From NCBI GenBank assembly GCA_964398475.1, contig CAYNMP010000003.1, positions 1 through 64,000 of the forward strand: a stretch of DNA of 64,000 nucleotides, written 5' to 3'. The stretch comes from CALAYL01 sp964398475. Lineage in GTDB: Bacteria; Bacteroidota; Bacteroidia; Chitinophagales; LD1. The notes below the pieces were generated by a model, which saw only the letters and a program-made list of their open reading frames with translations, made no database searches and had not been told where the DNA came from. Numbering within the stretch: the first letter of the stretch is position 1; every line of letters begins with the position of its first letter. Position numbers and translations under genes: made by a program. Shown one piece after another: positions 52,169-61,076 of this stretch.

Positions 52169-53440
52169 ATGAACCCTTCTTTAGCTTTTCATAGCCCTGA
52201 AGCGATTCGAAACGAGCAGGAACGCTTACTTCGAAAGCAAATTGAGTTTGTGGCAACGCATTCCCCTTTCTATAAAAAAGTATTCAGCGATAATCATATC
52301 GATCCTCAATCCATTCAATCACTGGAGGATTTAAAAAGCATACCCACTACGTCAAAAGACGATTTTGCCAATGTCAATGACTCTTTTTTGGCTGTGCCAC
52401 TGAAGCAAATCATTGATTGGTGCACCACCTCAGGCACCACCGGAAACCCGGTAATGGTAGGACTTACAGAAAACGATTTGCAACGATTAGCCCACAACGA
52501 ATATTTATCATTTCTTACCGCTGAACTAACACAAAACGATTGTGTGCAATTGATGCTTACACTCGATAAACAATTCATGGCCGGAATGGCCTATTATTTG
52601 GGTTTACGGAAAATTGGTTGCGGTGTTGTTCGCTCAGGTCCGGGAACCCCTGCAGCTCAAATCGATATCATCAAACGCCATAAAGTGAATGTGTTGGTGG
52701 CTGTCCCTTCTTTTTTGTTAAAGCTAATTTCCTTTGCACAAGCCAATAACATTGACTTAAATAGTCTTGGCGTTGAAAAAATTATTTGCATTGGCGAAGC
52801 CGTGCGAAACGATGATTTAACACCAAACATATTAGCAACTAAAATTACTGAACATTGGCATGTACAACTGTTTGGCACATTTGCCTCTACGGAAATGCAA
52901 ACTGCCTTTACGGAAGATGAACATGGCGATGGATACTTCTTACAACCAGAGTTATTGTATGCTGAAATATTGGATGACAACAACAATGAAGTTGCCGAAG
53001 GCGAAACCGGAGAACTTACCATTACACATTTCGAGCTAGAAGGTACACCATTAGTTCGATACAGAACAGGTGATATCTGCAGAAAACTTTCATCACAAAG
53101 TAAAAGCGGACGAAACGCCTTGAAAATCGGGCCGGTGATTGGAAGAAAAAATCAATTGATAAAACTCAATGGCACTACACTTTATCCGAATGCTATTATC
53201 CAAACATTGAAAGAATACGACCTGGATGATTTCCTTGTAGTCGTTGAAAAATCTGCCGTTCAAACAGATGAAGTAAAAATTTTGATTACATCTTCAAAGG
53301 CAGTTAACTACGAGTTAATGATTCAACAACTCCAAAACCGTTTACGCGTGAAACCTGTAATCATCCATGCTACAAAATCAGAGTTGGATGCCCTACGTCC
53401 GAGAGAGTCGAGAAAACTTATCCAAGTAGTTTTTCAATAA
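52169..53440 (+). CDS. AMP-forming acyl/aryl-CoA ligase of the PaaK type
   Basis: The 423-aa protein has the adenylate-forming P-loop T-S-G-T-T-G-N-P near residue 90, the A5-like F-G-T-F-A-S-T-E, and V-R-Y-R-T-G-D-I-C near 291. A short C-terminal lid domain follows. The size and the Y-R-T-G-D motif fit the phenylacetate-CoA ligase group, with an activated carboxylic acid as product. The true substrate is unknown. It ends the SDR-DCC-ligase operon and is followed by a bidirectional terminator. Confidence 0.85.
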   Translation: MNPSLAFHSPEAIRNEQERLLRKQIEFVATHSPFYKKVFSDNHIDPQSIQSLEDLKSIPTTSKDDFANVNDSFLAVPLKQIIDWCTTSGTTGNPVMVGLTENDLQRLAHNEYLSFLTAELTQNDCVQLMLTLDKQFMAGMAYYLGLRKIGCGVVRSGPGTPAAQIDIIKRHKVNVLVAVPSFLLKLISFAQANNIDLNSLGVEKIICIGEAVRNDDLTPNILATKITEHWHVQLFGTFASTEMQTAFTEDEHGDGYFLQPELLYAEILDDNNNEVAEGETGELTITHFELEGTPLVRYRTGDICRKLSSQSKSGRNALKIGPVIGRKNQLIKLNGTTLYPNAIIQTLKEYDLDDFLVVVEKSAVQTDEVKILITSSKAVNYELMIQQLQNRLRVKPVIIHATKSELDALRPRESRKLIQVVFQ

Positions 53441-53470
53441 ACGTTTTCTATTTAAAAATTTTGCCAATAA

Positions 53471-53503
53471 AAAAAGCCCTTCAACAATGTTGAAGGGCTT
53501 TTT
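53471..53503. terminator. Bidirectional terminator between the AMP-ligase and SprB-repeat genes
   Basis: AAAAAGCCCTTCAACA (53471-53486) and TGTTGAAGGGCTTTTT (53488-53503) are exact reverse complements, with A- and T-runs on both sides. It lies between two convergent genes. Confidence 0.9.
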
Positions 53504-53521
53504 GCATGTATCGATAATCGA

Positions 53522-56500
53522 TTATTCAATAATCAATTTCTGTGTAGCAATTCCTTTTGCAGTAGCATAACGGATAGTGTAAACACCGGCAGCCATACCC
53601 TGAATATTAATTGTTTTTGTCAATTTAGAAACAACACCTAAGTTATCGTTATAAACTACTTTACCTGCAATATCCATAATGGCTATAGATACTGTTGAAG
53701 CATCGCTCATTTCGATGTTTAATGTAAACGCTCCGTTAGAAGGGTTTGGATAAACACGTACTAAAGAGAATCCGGCAGCTTCTGCATCGATAATTGATGA
53801 GATAACTATAGTTTTAGACACTGTACAATTGTTCGCATCTTTAACGGTTACAGAATATGAACCAGGTGTTAAACCTGATGCAGTAGCTGTTGTTTGAACC
53901 GGTGTAGTACTCCAAGTGTAAGTGTAAGGATTAGTTCCTCCAGCAGCAGACACAGTAGCAGCAGTAGCTGTTGTTGTTGTTGTTGCAGTTAATGCTGCAG
54001 CAGGTTGAGATACTGATGTGCTTGCAGTAGCAGAACACAAGTTGGCATCTTTAACCGTTACTGAATAAGGACCGGCAACTAAGCCTGTTGCTGTAACTGT
54101 TGTTTGCGTAGGTGTAGAACTCCAAGCATAGTTTAAAACGCCTGTTCCTCCCGCAGCAGTTACTGTAGCTGTTCCATCATTTCCTCCAAAACATTTTACT
54201 GCAGTTGAAGATGCAGAAGCAGTTATTAAAGGTGTGTTGAATACAACAGAAGCTGAATCTTTACAACCTTTTGTATCTACAACATAAACTTTAACCGTTC
54301 CATTTGCCCCATTTGAAAGCGAAGCACCTGAGGTGCCGTTAGACCATGTATAAGTAAGTGTTCCTGTTCCACCTGTTGCTGAAGCTGTTGCTGCTCCGTT
54401 TGCAGAATATGAACATGTAGGCTGAGTAGTTGCAGATGCAGAAAGTGCAATTGCAGCAGGAGCTGTAACCGTTACAGAACCAATACCTGCACAACCTGTA
54501 GCTAATACGGTTACGTTATACGTTCCAGCAGCTAAACCTGTAGCTGTAGCCGTAGTTTGAGCCGGAGAAGTACTCCAAGTATAGGTATAAGCACCAGTTC
54601 CACCAGTTGCAGAAGCTGTAGCTGTACCATCCGATTTTCCTGCACATGTAGGATTAACAGCAGATACTGTAACCGAAGGTGCTCCTGGGTTTGTTACAAC
54701 ACCCGATGCAGAAGCTGTACAGCCTGCAGCTGTAACTGTAACTGTGTAAGTTCCGGCAGCCAAACCTGTAGCTGTTTGAGTAGTTTGCGCTGGAGATGTA
54801 CTCCATACATATGTTCCAGAAGTTCCATTTGCCGTAGCACTTCCGGTTGCACCGCCACATGTTGAAGGAGCAGTAACAACCGAAACAGTTGGAGCAATAC
54901 CTGAGTTTGTTATTGTTGTTGAACCAGAAGCTGAACATCCTCCTGCGGTTACAGTTACGCTATATGCTCCAGGAGCTAATCCAGTTGCTGTTTGCGTTGT
55001 TTGTGCTGGTGAAGTATTCCAAACATAGGTGCCCGGAGTTCCATTAGCTGTGGCTGTTCCATTTGATCCACCGCAAGTTGCAGGTGTATTCACCATGGTA
55101 ACAGTTGGTACCGTTCCACTATTAGTAAGGGTCACACTTACAGTATCAGCACAACCATTGTTTGTAATTGTTAATGTATATGTTCCGGGAGCACGATTAA
55201 AAATTGAATCGGTTGAAGCGCCTGTTGACCATAAATACGTTACAGCACCAACATTACCGGTTACAGTTGTTTTAACTTTACCATTACTTAAACCACAAGT
55301 TGGGTTAGTAGGCGTTGCTGTAGCTGTTAGGTTACAAACAATTTCTTTCAAAGATGGACGAATAACTGCAGCTCGCATAAAACCAGCGCCAAATGTATCT
55401 AACCGCTCCCAATTACCGCCTTTATAAGAAGACCATTTTACAAAGTGCTTACCTGTAGTAAACAAGTTAGCCGTTGTTGCTAAACCTAAAACTGAATCAC
55501 CTAATTCATTTACAGAAACCAAAAAGTCTCCGGCAGGTAATGTTAATGGACCACCACTGATAGCCAACGTCAATACAACACCGCTATCTTCATCTAATTG
55601 AGTAGTTGTGTAAATATTTGTAGATGCTAGTGGAGTTAAGCCCGGTACACCAGCAGTTACCGGATATACTGATGCAGAAACAGGTTGATTTTTAGAACAT
55701 CCCGCCAAATAAAACAATACTGTATCTAAACGTGCAGGTTTAACTAAAGTGTATACTTGTCCAATTGCGCCATTAGTTGCAGATCCGGCTCCAATTCCAA
55801 CAGGGCTCACTTGTTCACCAAATGAAGCATAGTCGCGAGCAAATGTGGATGCATCAACAACAAAAATGGTAGCATTGGTATCGTTAGATGTTGTTACATC
55901 ACCTGTAGTACCAGCTATACTTCCAACCGTGTAAACATCTTCAGCAGTAACAGTGCTCACCGGTCCGGCAGAATTTAAATAGGAAGCACCGGCATTAATG
56001 TTAACCGGAGCAGCAGCATTTACATAAATCGGTGCATTTGCGCCATCTAAAACAAAAGATTGGGTAACTGTACCTGTTGCAGTAGATGTACCAATATTTT
56101 TTAACTTACTGTTTACATTAAATGGTGCATTTTGGAACAATGGCCAAAACGATAAACCATTACTAGGATAAACTTGTTGATTATTAACATCAGGAGCAAT
56201 AGGAACAGCGTCCAATTCATAACCAATTAAGCCTATACCTTGATTAATACAAGCTAAGGTTGGTTTAGCAAACCCTGGCAATTGAACAACTGTTGCTCCA
56301 CCGGCAATACCACCCGGACTTCCATAATCAGCATCAACGTCATGAGTAACGCCTGTTAATACACCGGTAGTTGGATTTATACCTACAAGAACGGATGCAG
56401 ATGCTCCTCCATTCGGATCAGCTTGATTGAATGCCCACAAATATGGACCACCGGGAGTTAAGTTATCATAAGCGGCACCATACATGCCCGTAAGTGTATG

Positions 56501-57163
56501 TGTTGCAGCAGGAATAGAACTAATTAATGTTCCTCCAGTAGTTACTAAATTAATCTCTGAAGAAAAGTTTCCATAATATAATCCTCCAGCACCACTATTA
56601 GCAGTAGGACTATAAGTAACCCATCTTGCACCCGCAGTTCCTCCTGTAGTTAAGCCAGGAACTACAATACCTGTAAGCAATGTTTTTGTCGAAACTTTAA
56701 TTCTTCGAATTGTTGTTGTATTAATTCCGGCATAAACTGTGTCACCTTTAATAGTTAAAGATCTTACGCCACCTAAACCAGCAACTCTAAAACGACCGGT
56801 ATTGTTACCGTTAATGTCAAATTGATAAACACTATCGTTAACACTCCATTGTGTTGACCAGAATTCAGTTCCTGTCCATACCACACTTACTAATGCTCCG
56901 GCACCCGATGCACCATAAATATCGTGATCAAACTGAATATCCCACAACGCTCGGTTAGGATTAGGTGTATATCCACTACTAGGTAAAACACCAGGAGCTC
57001 TATCTAAGTTTGGATTTACAATTAAAGGTTTCAGCGATTTGCTGATGTTGGCTTTTAAGCCATTAGAGCCTTTTGGCGTTAATGAACCCGAGGCAAAAAC
57101 CGTCAGATTCAAAAGCACAACTGCAAAAAGCGCTATGCATTTTAAGGAGTAATTTTTCGTCAT
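53522..57163 (-). CDS. SprB-repeat surface protein with T9SS type A sorting domain
   Basis: From ATG 57163 the protein is 1213 aa with a signal peptide (M-T-K-N-Y-S-L-K... V-F-A-S). Residues about 50-340 form a propeller-like domain on sequence periodicity (G-T-E-F-W-S-T-Q, G-V-R-S-L-T-I). A central beta region follows to about 605. Then come about seven SprB-type repeats of about 75 residues (to about 1115), each with P-T-C-x-G and T-Y-x-W-S-T-S-P-A-Q-T-T. The T9SS type A tail has R-V-Y-P-N-P-S-N-G-A-F and ends in Q-K-L-I-I-E. It is probably a secreted adhesin. The frame opens seven codons earlier at a TTG inside the -7 box. Confidence 0.92.
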   Translation of the reverse strand: MTKNYSLKCIALFAVVLLNLTVFASGSLTPKGSNGLKANISKSLKPLIVNPNLDRAPGVLPSSGYTPNPNRALWDIQFDHDIYGASGAGALVSVVWTGTEFWSTQWSVNDSVYQFDINGNNTGRFRVAGLGGVRSLTIKGDTVYAGINTTTIRRIKVSTKTLLTGIVVPGLTTGGTAGARWVTYSPTANSGAGGLYYGNFSSEINLVTTGGTLISSIPAATHTLTGMYGAAYDNLTPGGPYLWAFNQADPNGGASASVLVGINPTTGVLTGVTHDVDADYGSPGGIAGGATVVQLPGFAKPTLACINQGIGLIGYELDAVPIAPDVNNQQVYPSNGLSFWPLFQNAPFNVNSKLKNIGTSTATGTVTQSFVLDGANAPIYVNAAAPVNINAGASYLNSAGPVSTVTAEDVYTVGSIAGTTGDVTTSNDTNATIFVVDASTFARDYASFGEQVSPVGIGAGSATNGAIGQVYTLVKPARLDTVLFYLAGCSKNQPVSASVYPVTAGVPGLTPLASTNIYTTTQLDEDSGVVLTLAISGGPLTLPAGDFLVSVNELGDSVLGLATTANLFTTGKHFVKWSSYKGGNWERLDTFGAGFMRAAVIRPSLKEIVCNLTATATPTNPTCGLSNGKVKTTVTGNVGAVTYLWSTGASTDSIFNRAPGTYTLTITNNGCADTVSVTLTNSGTVPTVTMVNTPATCGGSNGTATANGTPGTYVWNTSPAQTTQTATGLAPGAYSVTVTAGGCSASGSTTITNSGIAPTVSVVTAPSTCGGATGSATANGTSGTYVWSTSPAQTTQTATGLAAGTYTVTVTAAGCTASASGVVTNPGAPSVTVSAVNPTCAGKSDGTATASATGGTGAYTYTWSTSPAQTTATATGLAAGTYNVTVLATGCAGIGSVTVTAPAAIALSASATTQPTCSYSANGAATASATGGTGTLTYTWSNGTSGASLSNGANGTVKVYVVDTKGCKDSASVVFNTPLITASASSTAVKCFGGNDGTATVTAAGGTGVLNYAWSSTPTQTTVTATGLVAGPYSVTVKDANLCSATASTSVSQPAAALTATTTTTATAATVSAAGGTNPYTYTWSTTPVQTTATASGLTPGSYSVTVKDANNCTVSKTIVISSIIDAEAAGFSLVRVYPNPSNGAFTLNIEMSDASTVSIAIMDIAGKVVYNDNLGVVSKLTKTINIQGMAAGVYTIRYATAKGIATQKLIIE

Positions 57164-57181
57164 GTTTAAGAATATTTTTGC

Positions 57182-57189
57182 CAAATATA
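57182..57189 (-). promoter_or_regulatory. -7 box for the SprB-repeat gene
   Basis: Read on the minus strand, TATATTTG matches TAnnTTTG, 18 bases before the ATG at 57163. It also shows that the longer frame start at 57184 is not the translation start. Confidence 0.5.
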
Positions 57190-57247
57190 GACAAATGAGC
57201 GCAATTTTAGGTGGGAAGCTTGAAAAAGTTTATTTGTCCACATTCAT

Positions 57248-57277
57248 TTTGTCCTTTCTTACAAAAAATTACCTTTG
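57248..57277 (+). promoter_or_regulatory. Bacteroidota promoter of atpD-atpC (-33 TTTG, -7 TACCTTTG)
   Basis: TTTG at 57248-57251 and TACCTTTG at 57270-57277 are separated by 18 bp and followed by CACCG. Both boxes match the Bacteroidota primary promoter. This is the best promoter match I see in the window and fits a highly expressed gene. Confidence 0.75.
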
Positions 57278-57308
57278 CACCGCAAAAAACAATTAACCTT
57301 TTTTTAAG

Positions 57309-58823
57309 ATGGCAAACATTGGTAAAATCAAACAAATTATCGGTCCTGTAGTGGACGTATCGTTCGAAGCTGAAGGCTCAGTATTGCCTCAGATTATGAA
57401 CGCATTAGAAATCACTAAAGAGAACGGTCAGAAAATTATTTTGGAAGTTCAGCAACACCTCGGAGAAGATGGTGTTCGTACAGTAGCGATGGATGCTACC
57501 GATGGTTTGAGAAGAGGAATGAACGTAGTAGACTTAGGTCAACCAATTACAATGCCGGTTGGCGAAAGTATCAAAGGACGTCTATTCAACGTAATCGGAG
57601 AAGCTATTGATGGAATTTCAGTTGCCGTTAGCAAAGAAGGCGGTTACCCAATTCACAGAATGCCACCTGCATACGAAGATTTATCGACTGATGCAGACGT
57701 ACTTTTCACCGGAATTAAAGTTATCGACTTATTAGAGCCATACTCTAAAGGAGGAAAAATTGGTCTTTTCGGGGGTGCCGGAGTAGGTAAAACCGTATTG
57801 ATCATGGAATTGATTAACAACATTGCCAAAGCTTATGCAGGTCTCTCTGTATTTGCAGGTGTGGGTGAGCGTACACGTGAAGGAAACGACTTGTTACGTG
57901 AGATGATTGAGTCTAACGTTATTAAATATGGTGAAGAGTTCAAACACAGCATGGAAAAAGGCGGTTGGGACTTATCGAAAGTTGACGCCAACGAATTGAA
58001 ACAATCACAAGCTACATTGGTATTCGGACAAATGAACGAACCTCCTGGAGCACGTGCGCGTGTTGCCCTTTCAGGTTTGACCATTGCGGAATATTTCCGT
58101 GACGGAGATAAAAATGATGCGAAAGGCGGACGTGATATCTTGTTCTTCATCGACAATATCTTCCGTTTCACCCAAGCAGGCTCTGAGGTTTCGGCTCTAT
58201 TAGGTCGTATGCCTTCAGCGGTAGGTTACCAACCTACATTGGCTACTGAAATGGGATTGATGCAAGAGCGTATCACTTCTACTAAAAGAGGTTCAATTAC
58301 TTCCGTACAAGCGGTTTACGTTCCTGCGGATGACTTAACTGACCCTGCTCCGGCTACAACATTTGCCCACTTGGATGCAACAACGGTATTGAACCGTAAA
58401 ATTGCTGAGCAAGGTATCTACCCTGCTGTGGACCCATTGGATTCAACGTCTCGTATCCTTAACGAAGCCGTTCTAGGTAAAGAGCATTATGGTTGCGCTA
58501 TGCGTGTGAAAGAAATCTTACAGCGTTATAAAGAATTGCAAGATATCATCGCTATCTTGGGTATGGACGAGTTAAGTGAAGAAGATAAATTGGTAGTTCA
58601 CCGCGCTAGACGTGTTCAACGTTTCTTATCTCAACCTTTCCACGTTGCTGAGCAATTCACAGGTTTGGCAGGTGTATTGGTACCTATCGAAGATACTATC
58701 AAAGGCTTCAACATGATTTTGAACGGAGAAGTAGACAAATATCCTGAAGCAGCATTTAACTTGGTAGGTTCTATCGAAGATGCAATTGCTAAAGGCGAAA
58801 AAATGTTGGCTGAAGTAAAATAA
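57309..58823 (+). CDS. atpD: F1Fo ATP synthase subunit beta
   Basis: The 504-aa protein is full length, with the P-loop G-G-A-G-V-G-K-T-V near residue 158, the catalytic G-E-R-T-R-E-G-N-D, the DELSEED loop as M-D-E-L-S-E-E-D-K, and an N-terminal beta-barrel (I-G-P-V-V-D-V). It is the catalytic subunit of ATP synthase on the inner face of the membrane. Only atpC follows; the genes for the other subunits are not here, a split known in this phylum. Confidence 0.98.
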   Translation: MANIGKIKQIIGPVVDVSFEAEGSVLPQIMNALEITKENGQKIILEVQQHLGEDGVRTVAMDATDGLRRGMNVVDLGQPITMPVGESIKGRLFNVIGEAIDGISVAVSKEGGYPIHRMPPAYEDLSTDADVLFTGIKVIDLLEPYSKGGKIGLFGGAGVGKTVLIMELINNIAKAYAGLSVFAGVGERTREGNDLLREMIESNVIKYGEEFKHSMEKGGWDLSKVDANELKQSQATLVFGQMNEPPGARARVALSGLTIAEYFRDGDKNDAKGGRDILFFIDNIFRFTQAGSEVSALLGRMPSAVGYQPTLATEMGLMQERITSTKRGSITSVQAVYVPADDLTDPAPATTFAHLDATTVLNRKIAEQGIYPAVDPLDSTSRILNEAVLGKEHYGCAMRVKEILQRYKELQDIIAILGMDELSEEDKLVVHRARRVQRFLSQPFHVAEQFTGLAGVLVPIEDTIKGFNMILNGEVDKYPEAAFNLVGSIEDAIAKGEKMLAEVK

Positions 58824-58850
58824 TAATCGTAACAAAAAACGACATTAAAA

Positions 58851-59096
58851 ATGACCTTAGAAATCTTAACACCGGAGAAAAAAATATATTCAGGAGATGC
58901 TTCTTCTGTAACACTTCCGGGAATTGACGGGAAATTTCAATTGTTGGAGAAACACGCTCCTATTATCTCTGCCCTAGGCAAAGGTAAAGTAGTGTATAAA
59001 TCTTCAACAGGCGTTAGCGAGATTGAAATTACCGGAGGTTTTGCTGAATGTCAGAATAATAAAGTAATTGTTTTGGTTGAAGGAGCATTAGCCTAA
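58851..59096 (+). CDS. atpC: F1Fo ATP synthase subunit epsilon, short form
   Basis: The 81-aa protein matches the N-terminal beta-sandwich of epsilon: M-T-L-E-I-L-T-P-E-K, L-P-G-I-D-G-K-F-Q-L-L-E-K-H-A-P and G-F-A-E-C-Q-N-N-K-V. The C-terminal pair of helices of the usual 130-140-aa form, which inhibits ATP hydrolysis, is missing, and the stop is followed by a strong terminator. It starts 27 bp after atpD. Short epsilons occur in Bacteroidota, so this is probably natural and not a truncation. Confidence 0.92.
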   Translation: MTLEILTPEKKIYSGDASSVTLPGIDGKFQLLEKHAPIISALGKGKVVYKSSTGVSEIEITGGFAECQNNKVIVLVEGALA

Positions 59097-59116
59097 GCTG
59101 AAACATATCACTAACA

Positions 59117-59148
59117 AAAAAGCCATCTAAATGTAGATGGCTTTTTTA
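59117..59148. terminator. Terminator after atpC
   Basis: AAAAAAGCCATCTA (59117-59130) and TAGATGGCTTTTTT (59135-59148) form a perfect 14-bp stem with the 4-nt loop AATG. It can serve both atpC and the convergent Lys/Glu-rich gene. Confidence 0.9.
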
Positions 59149-59235
59149 TTTCTCTATATACCCAAAATTATGTTGTAAGTCAAATAAAAAAGCGAGTCGC
59201 AAAAATACAACTCGCTGCTCAACTAATGCTTTGTA

Positions 59236-59787
59236 TTATTTCCCTTCAGCACGTACATAGGTTTTGGTTCCACTGCTATTAATATAATATTTACCACCAC
59301 GGGGTGCTGAATAAATCGTTTGACCACTTGGCCCTTTCATAGTGCGATCAATTGGGTCTTCTATTTTCACGTTTGCGGGTGCAGGTCGCGGTTTACCTGT
59401 TTCCTTTTTAACGCCCTCCTTAGCTTCTTTCGGGTTATCTACATCACTTGAGTCTTTTCGCTGTTCTGTTTTCGAAGCTTTGTGTTTATCCACAGACTTT
59501 TCCCCTTTATGCTTTCCTTCTTTAGTTTCGGTATTTTTTTCAGTCTTCTTCTCTCCTCTTTTTTCGTCTCCTTTTGTCTCCGTCTTTTTCATATTCTTCT
59601 TTTCTGATTCCTTTTCCGCTGAGGGCTTTTTGCCAGATTCTCTTTTTTCAGTCTCCCTTTTTGATGTTTCTTTTTTTACCGTTTCTTTCTTTTCGCCTTT
59701 GCCTTTAGGCTTTGTAGTTTGAGCATAGGAATTGTTCAATCCTAAACAAAGGATAATCAATAATCCTATCATTTTTGTTGTTTTCAT
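59236..59787 (-). CDS. Exported Lys/Glu-rich protein with PBCV-type basic adaptor motif
   Basis: From ATG 59787 the protein is 183 aa with a signal peptide (M-I-G-L-L-I-I-L...N-N-S-Y-A-Q). Residues about 22-130 are low-complexity Lys, Glu, Thr and Ser, probably disordered and strongly charged. The last 30 residues contain G-P-S-G-Q-T-I-Y, then P-R-G-G-K-Y-Y-I-N and T-K-T-Y-V. This is close to the PBCV-specific basic adaptor domain as I remember it. The longer frame to 59952 overlaps the next gene and lacks a signal, so it is rejected. Confidence 0.7.
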   Translation of the reverse strand: MKTTKMIGLLIILCLGLNNSYAQTTKPKGKGEKKETVKKETSKRETEKRESGKKPSAEKESEKKNMKKTETKGDEKRGEKKTEKNTETKEGKHKGEKSVDKHKASKTEQRKDSSDVDNPKEAKEGVKKETGKPRPAPANVKIEDPIDRTMKGPSGQTIYSAPRGGKYYINSSGTKTYVRAEGK

Positions 59788-59866
59788 TGCTTTGATGTTA
59801 AGTGTGATAAATGATTCCCGAAACGAGTATATCGATAAAAATCTATTTGCTAAATCTAAAATAAGC

Positions 59867-60121
59867 CTATGGTTTGTGGTAAGTTGTATCGTTCGATGCA
59901 GGCGACATGGAATGATGCTGTTTTTTATCGGTACCATTAGCGTTAGGATCAACTATTATTACGCCTGAATTACTGTCTGCTTTTAGTTCATACATTTTCA
60001 CTCCCTCTTTTACAATTGTTCGCTTCGCATGCTGAGGAGTTCCCTTGTTGTCGGTTTGTGCAATGAGCAGAATACTTTCCACTACAAAAAGCATTGTAAA
60101 AAAAGGCTTTAGCATATACAT
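59867..60121 (-). CDS. Small secreted protein
   Basis: The 84-aa product has a signal peptide (K-P-F-F-T-M-L-F-V-V-E-S-I-L-L-I-A-Q, residues 5-22) and a short polar mature part with many Asn, Asp, Lys and His. No family is recognised. The start could be either of two close ATG codons (60121 or 60115). It lies 79 bp upstream of the Lys/Glu-rich gene on the same strand, so the two may be expressed together. Confidence 0.5.
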   Translation of the reverse strand: MYMLKPFFTMLFVVESILLIAQTDNKGTPQHAKRTIVKEGVKMYELKADSNSGVIIVDPNANGTDKKQHHSMSPASNDTTYHKP

Positions 60122-60302
60122 TCATTTTGCATCTAAATATAACAATATCGTGCCGTGTTGCACAATCCCATCACATATTTTCAAAAGAAAAGTTAAGTAT
60201 TCCTCCTTGTGAATTGAGGAAAAGCATTAAGAATAACACCGGAGAAAAATTGAGTTCTTCCTATATCCATAATTCTCTTTATTTTGTGGCAAAAGGACGA
60301 GT

Positions 60303-61046
60303 ATGCTTTTGAAAGGAAAAAATGCATTGGTTACAGGAGGAACACGAGGAATTGGATTAGCCATTGTAGAATTATTTGCAAAAGAAGGGGCTAATGTGGC
60401 CTTTACTTATATTAGCAGTGAAGCCAAGGCCAACGAAATTTGTGAACGACTCACTTCTACCGATAATAAAATTTGCGCTTACAAATCTGATGCGGCTGAT
60501 TATACCGGTTCTGAAACATTGATTGAGAAAGTATTAGAAGACTTCGGCAGTATCGATATTCTAGTCAATAATGCAGGTATTACCCGCGATAATTTACTAC
60601 TGCGTATGAGTGAAGAGCATTTCGATGAAGTAATTGCGAACAACTTGAAATCTGTTTTCAACTTCACAAAGAGCATTTCAAAATCAATGCTACGCCAAAA
60701 GAGCGGATCCATTATTAATATCACATCCATTATTGGCATCCGTGGACAAGCAGGTCAATCGAATTATGCGGCATCGAAATCAGGCATTATTGGTTTTACC
60801 AAATCTATAGCTGATGAATTTGGTTCGCGAAGCATACGATGTAACGCTGTTTCGCCCGGATTCATTGAAACAGATATGACAGAAGTACTTCCGGAAGAAG
60901 TAAAAAAAGATATCCTTCGTCAAATTCCAATGCAGCGTATGGGCAAACCGGAAGAAGTGGCCAATGCTGTTCTATTTTTAGCTAGCGATTTGAGCAAATA
61001 TATAAGCGGACAAGTGCTCAGTGTTTGCGGAGCTATGTCGCGCTAG
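60303..61046 (+). CDS. fabG: 3-oxoacyl-[ACP] reductase
   Basis: The 247-aa length is standard for FabG. T-G-G-T-R-G-I-G is the NADP motif, N-N-A-G-I-T-R-D-N-L-L-L-R-M is close to the FabG consensus, and the active site is T-S-I-I-G with S-N-Y-A-A-S-K-S-G. It reduces 3-oxoacyl-ACP in fatty acid elongation. It is separated from the fab operon, so a paralogue with another acyl substrate is possible. The VWA-like gene follows after 30 bp. Confidence 0.85.
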   Translation: MLLKGKNALVTGGTRGIGLAIVELFAKEGANVAFTYISSEAKANEICERLTSTDNKICAYKSDAADYTGSETLIEKVLEDFGSIDILVNNAGITRDNLLLRMSEEHFDEVIANNLKSVFNFTKSISKSMLRQKSGSIINITSIIGIRGQAGQSNYAASKSGIIGFTKSIADEFGSRSIRCNAVSPGFIETDMTEVLPEEVKKDILRQIPMQRMGKPEEVANAVLFLASDLSKYISGQVLSVCGAMSR

Positions 61047-61076
61047 TTTTCATTTTAACCGATTCAAAAGAAAAAA

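Noticed and set aside
54557..54865. 102-aa plus-strand frame rich in Ser and Cys, inside the SprB-repeat gene
   Set aside because: It is an antisense shadow of the repeated Thr/Ala/Gly codons; the composition follows the sense repeats and there is no start context.
54690..55080. Direct DNA repeats that could be taken for a CRISPR or satellite
   Set aside because: They are in frame, about 200 bp long and code for SprB protein domains. There is no spacer pattern.
55029..55427. 132-aa plus-strand frame opposite the SprB-repeat gene, Val/Pro-rich
   Set aside because: It is fully antisense to a well-supported coding region and has no recognisable domain.
59788..59952. 55-residue extension of the Lys/Glu-rich protein
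   Set aside because: It overlaps the upstream small secreted gene and puts the signal peptide in the interior. The ATG at 59787 gives a normal signal peptide.
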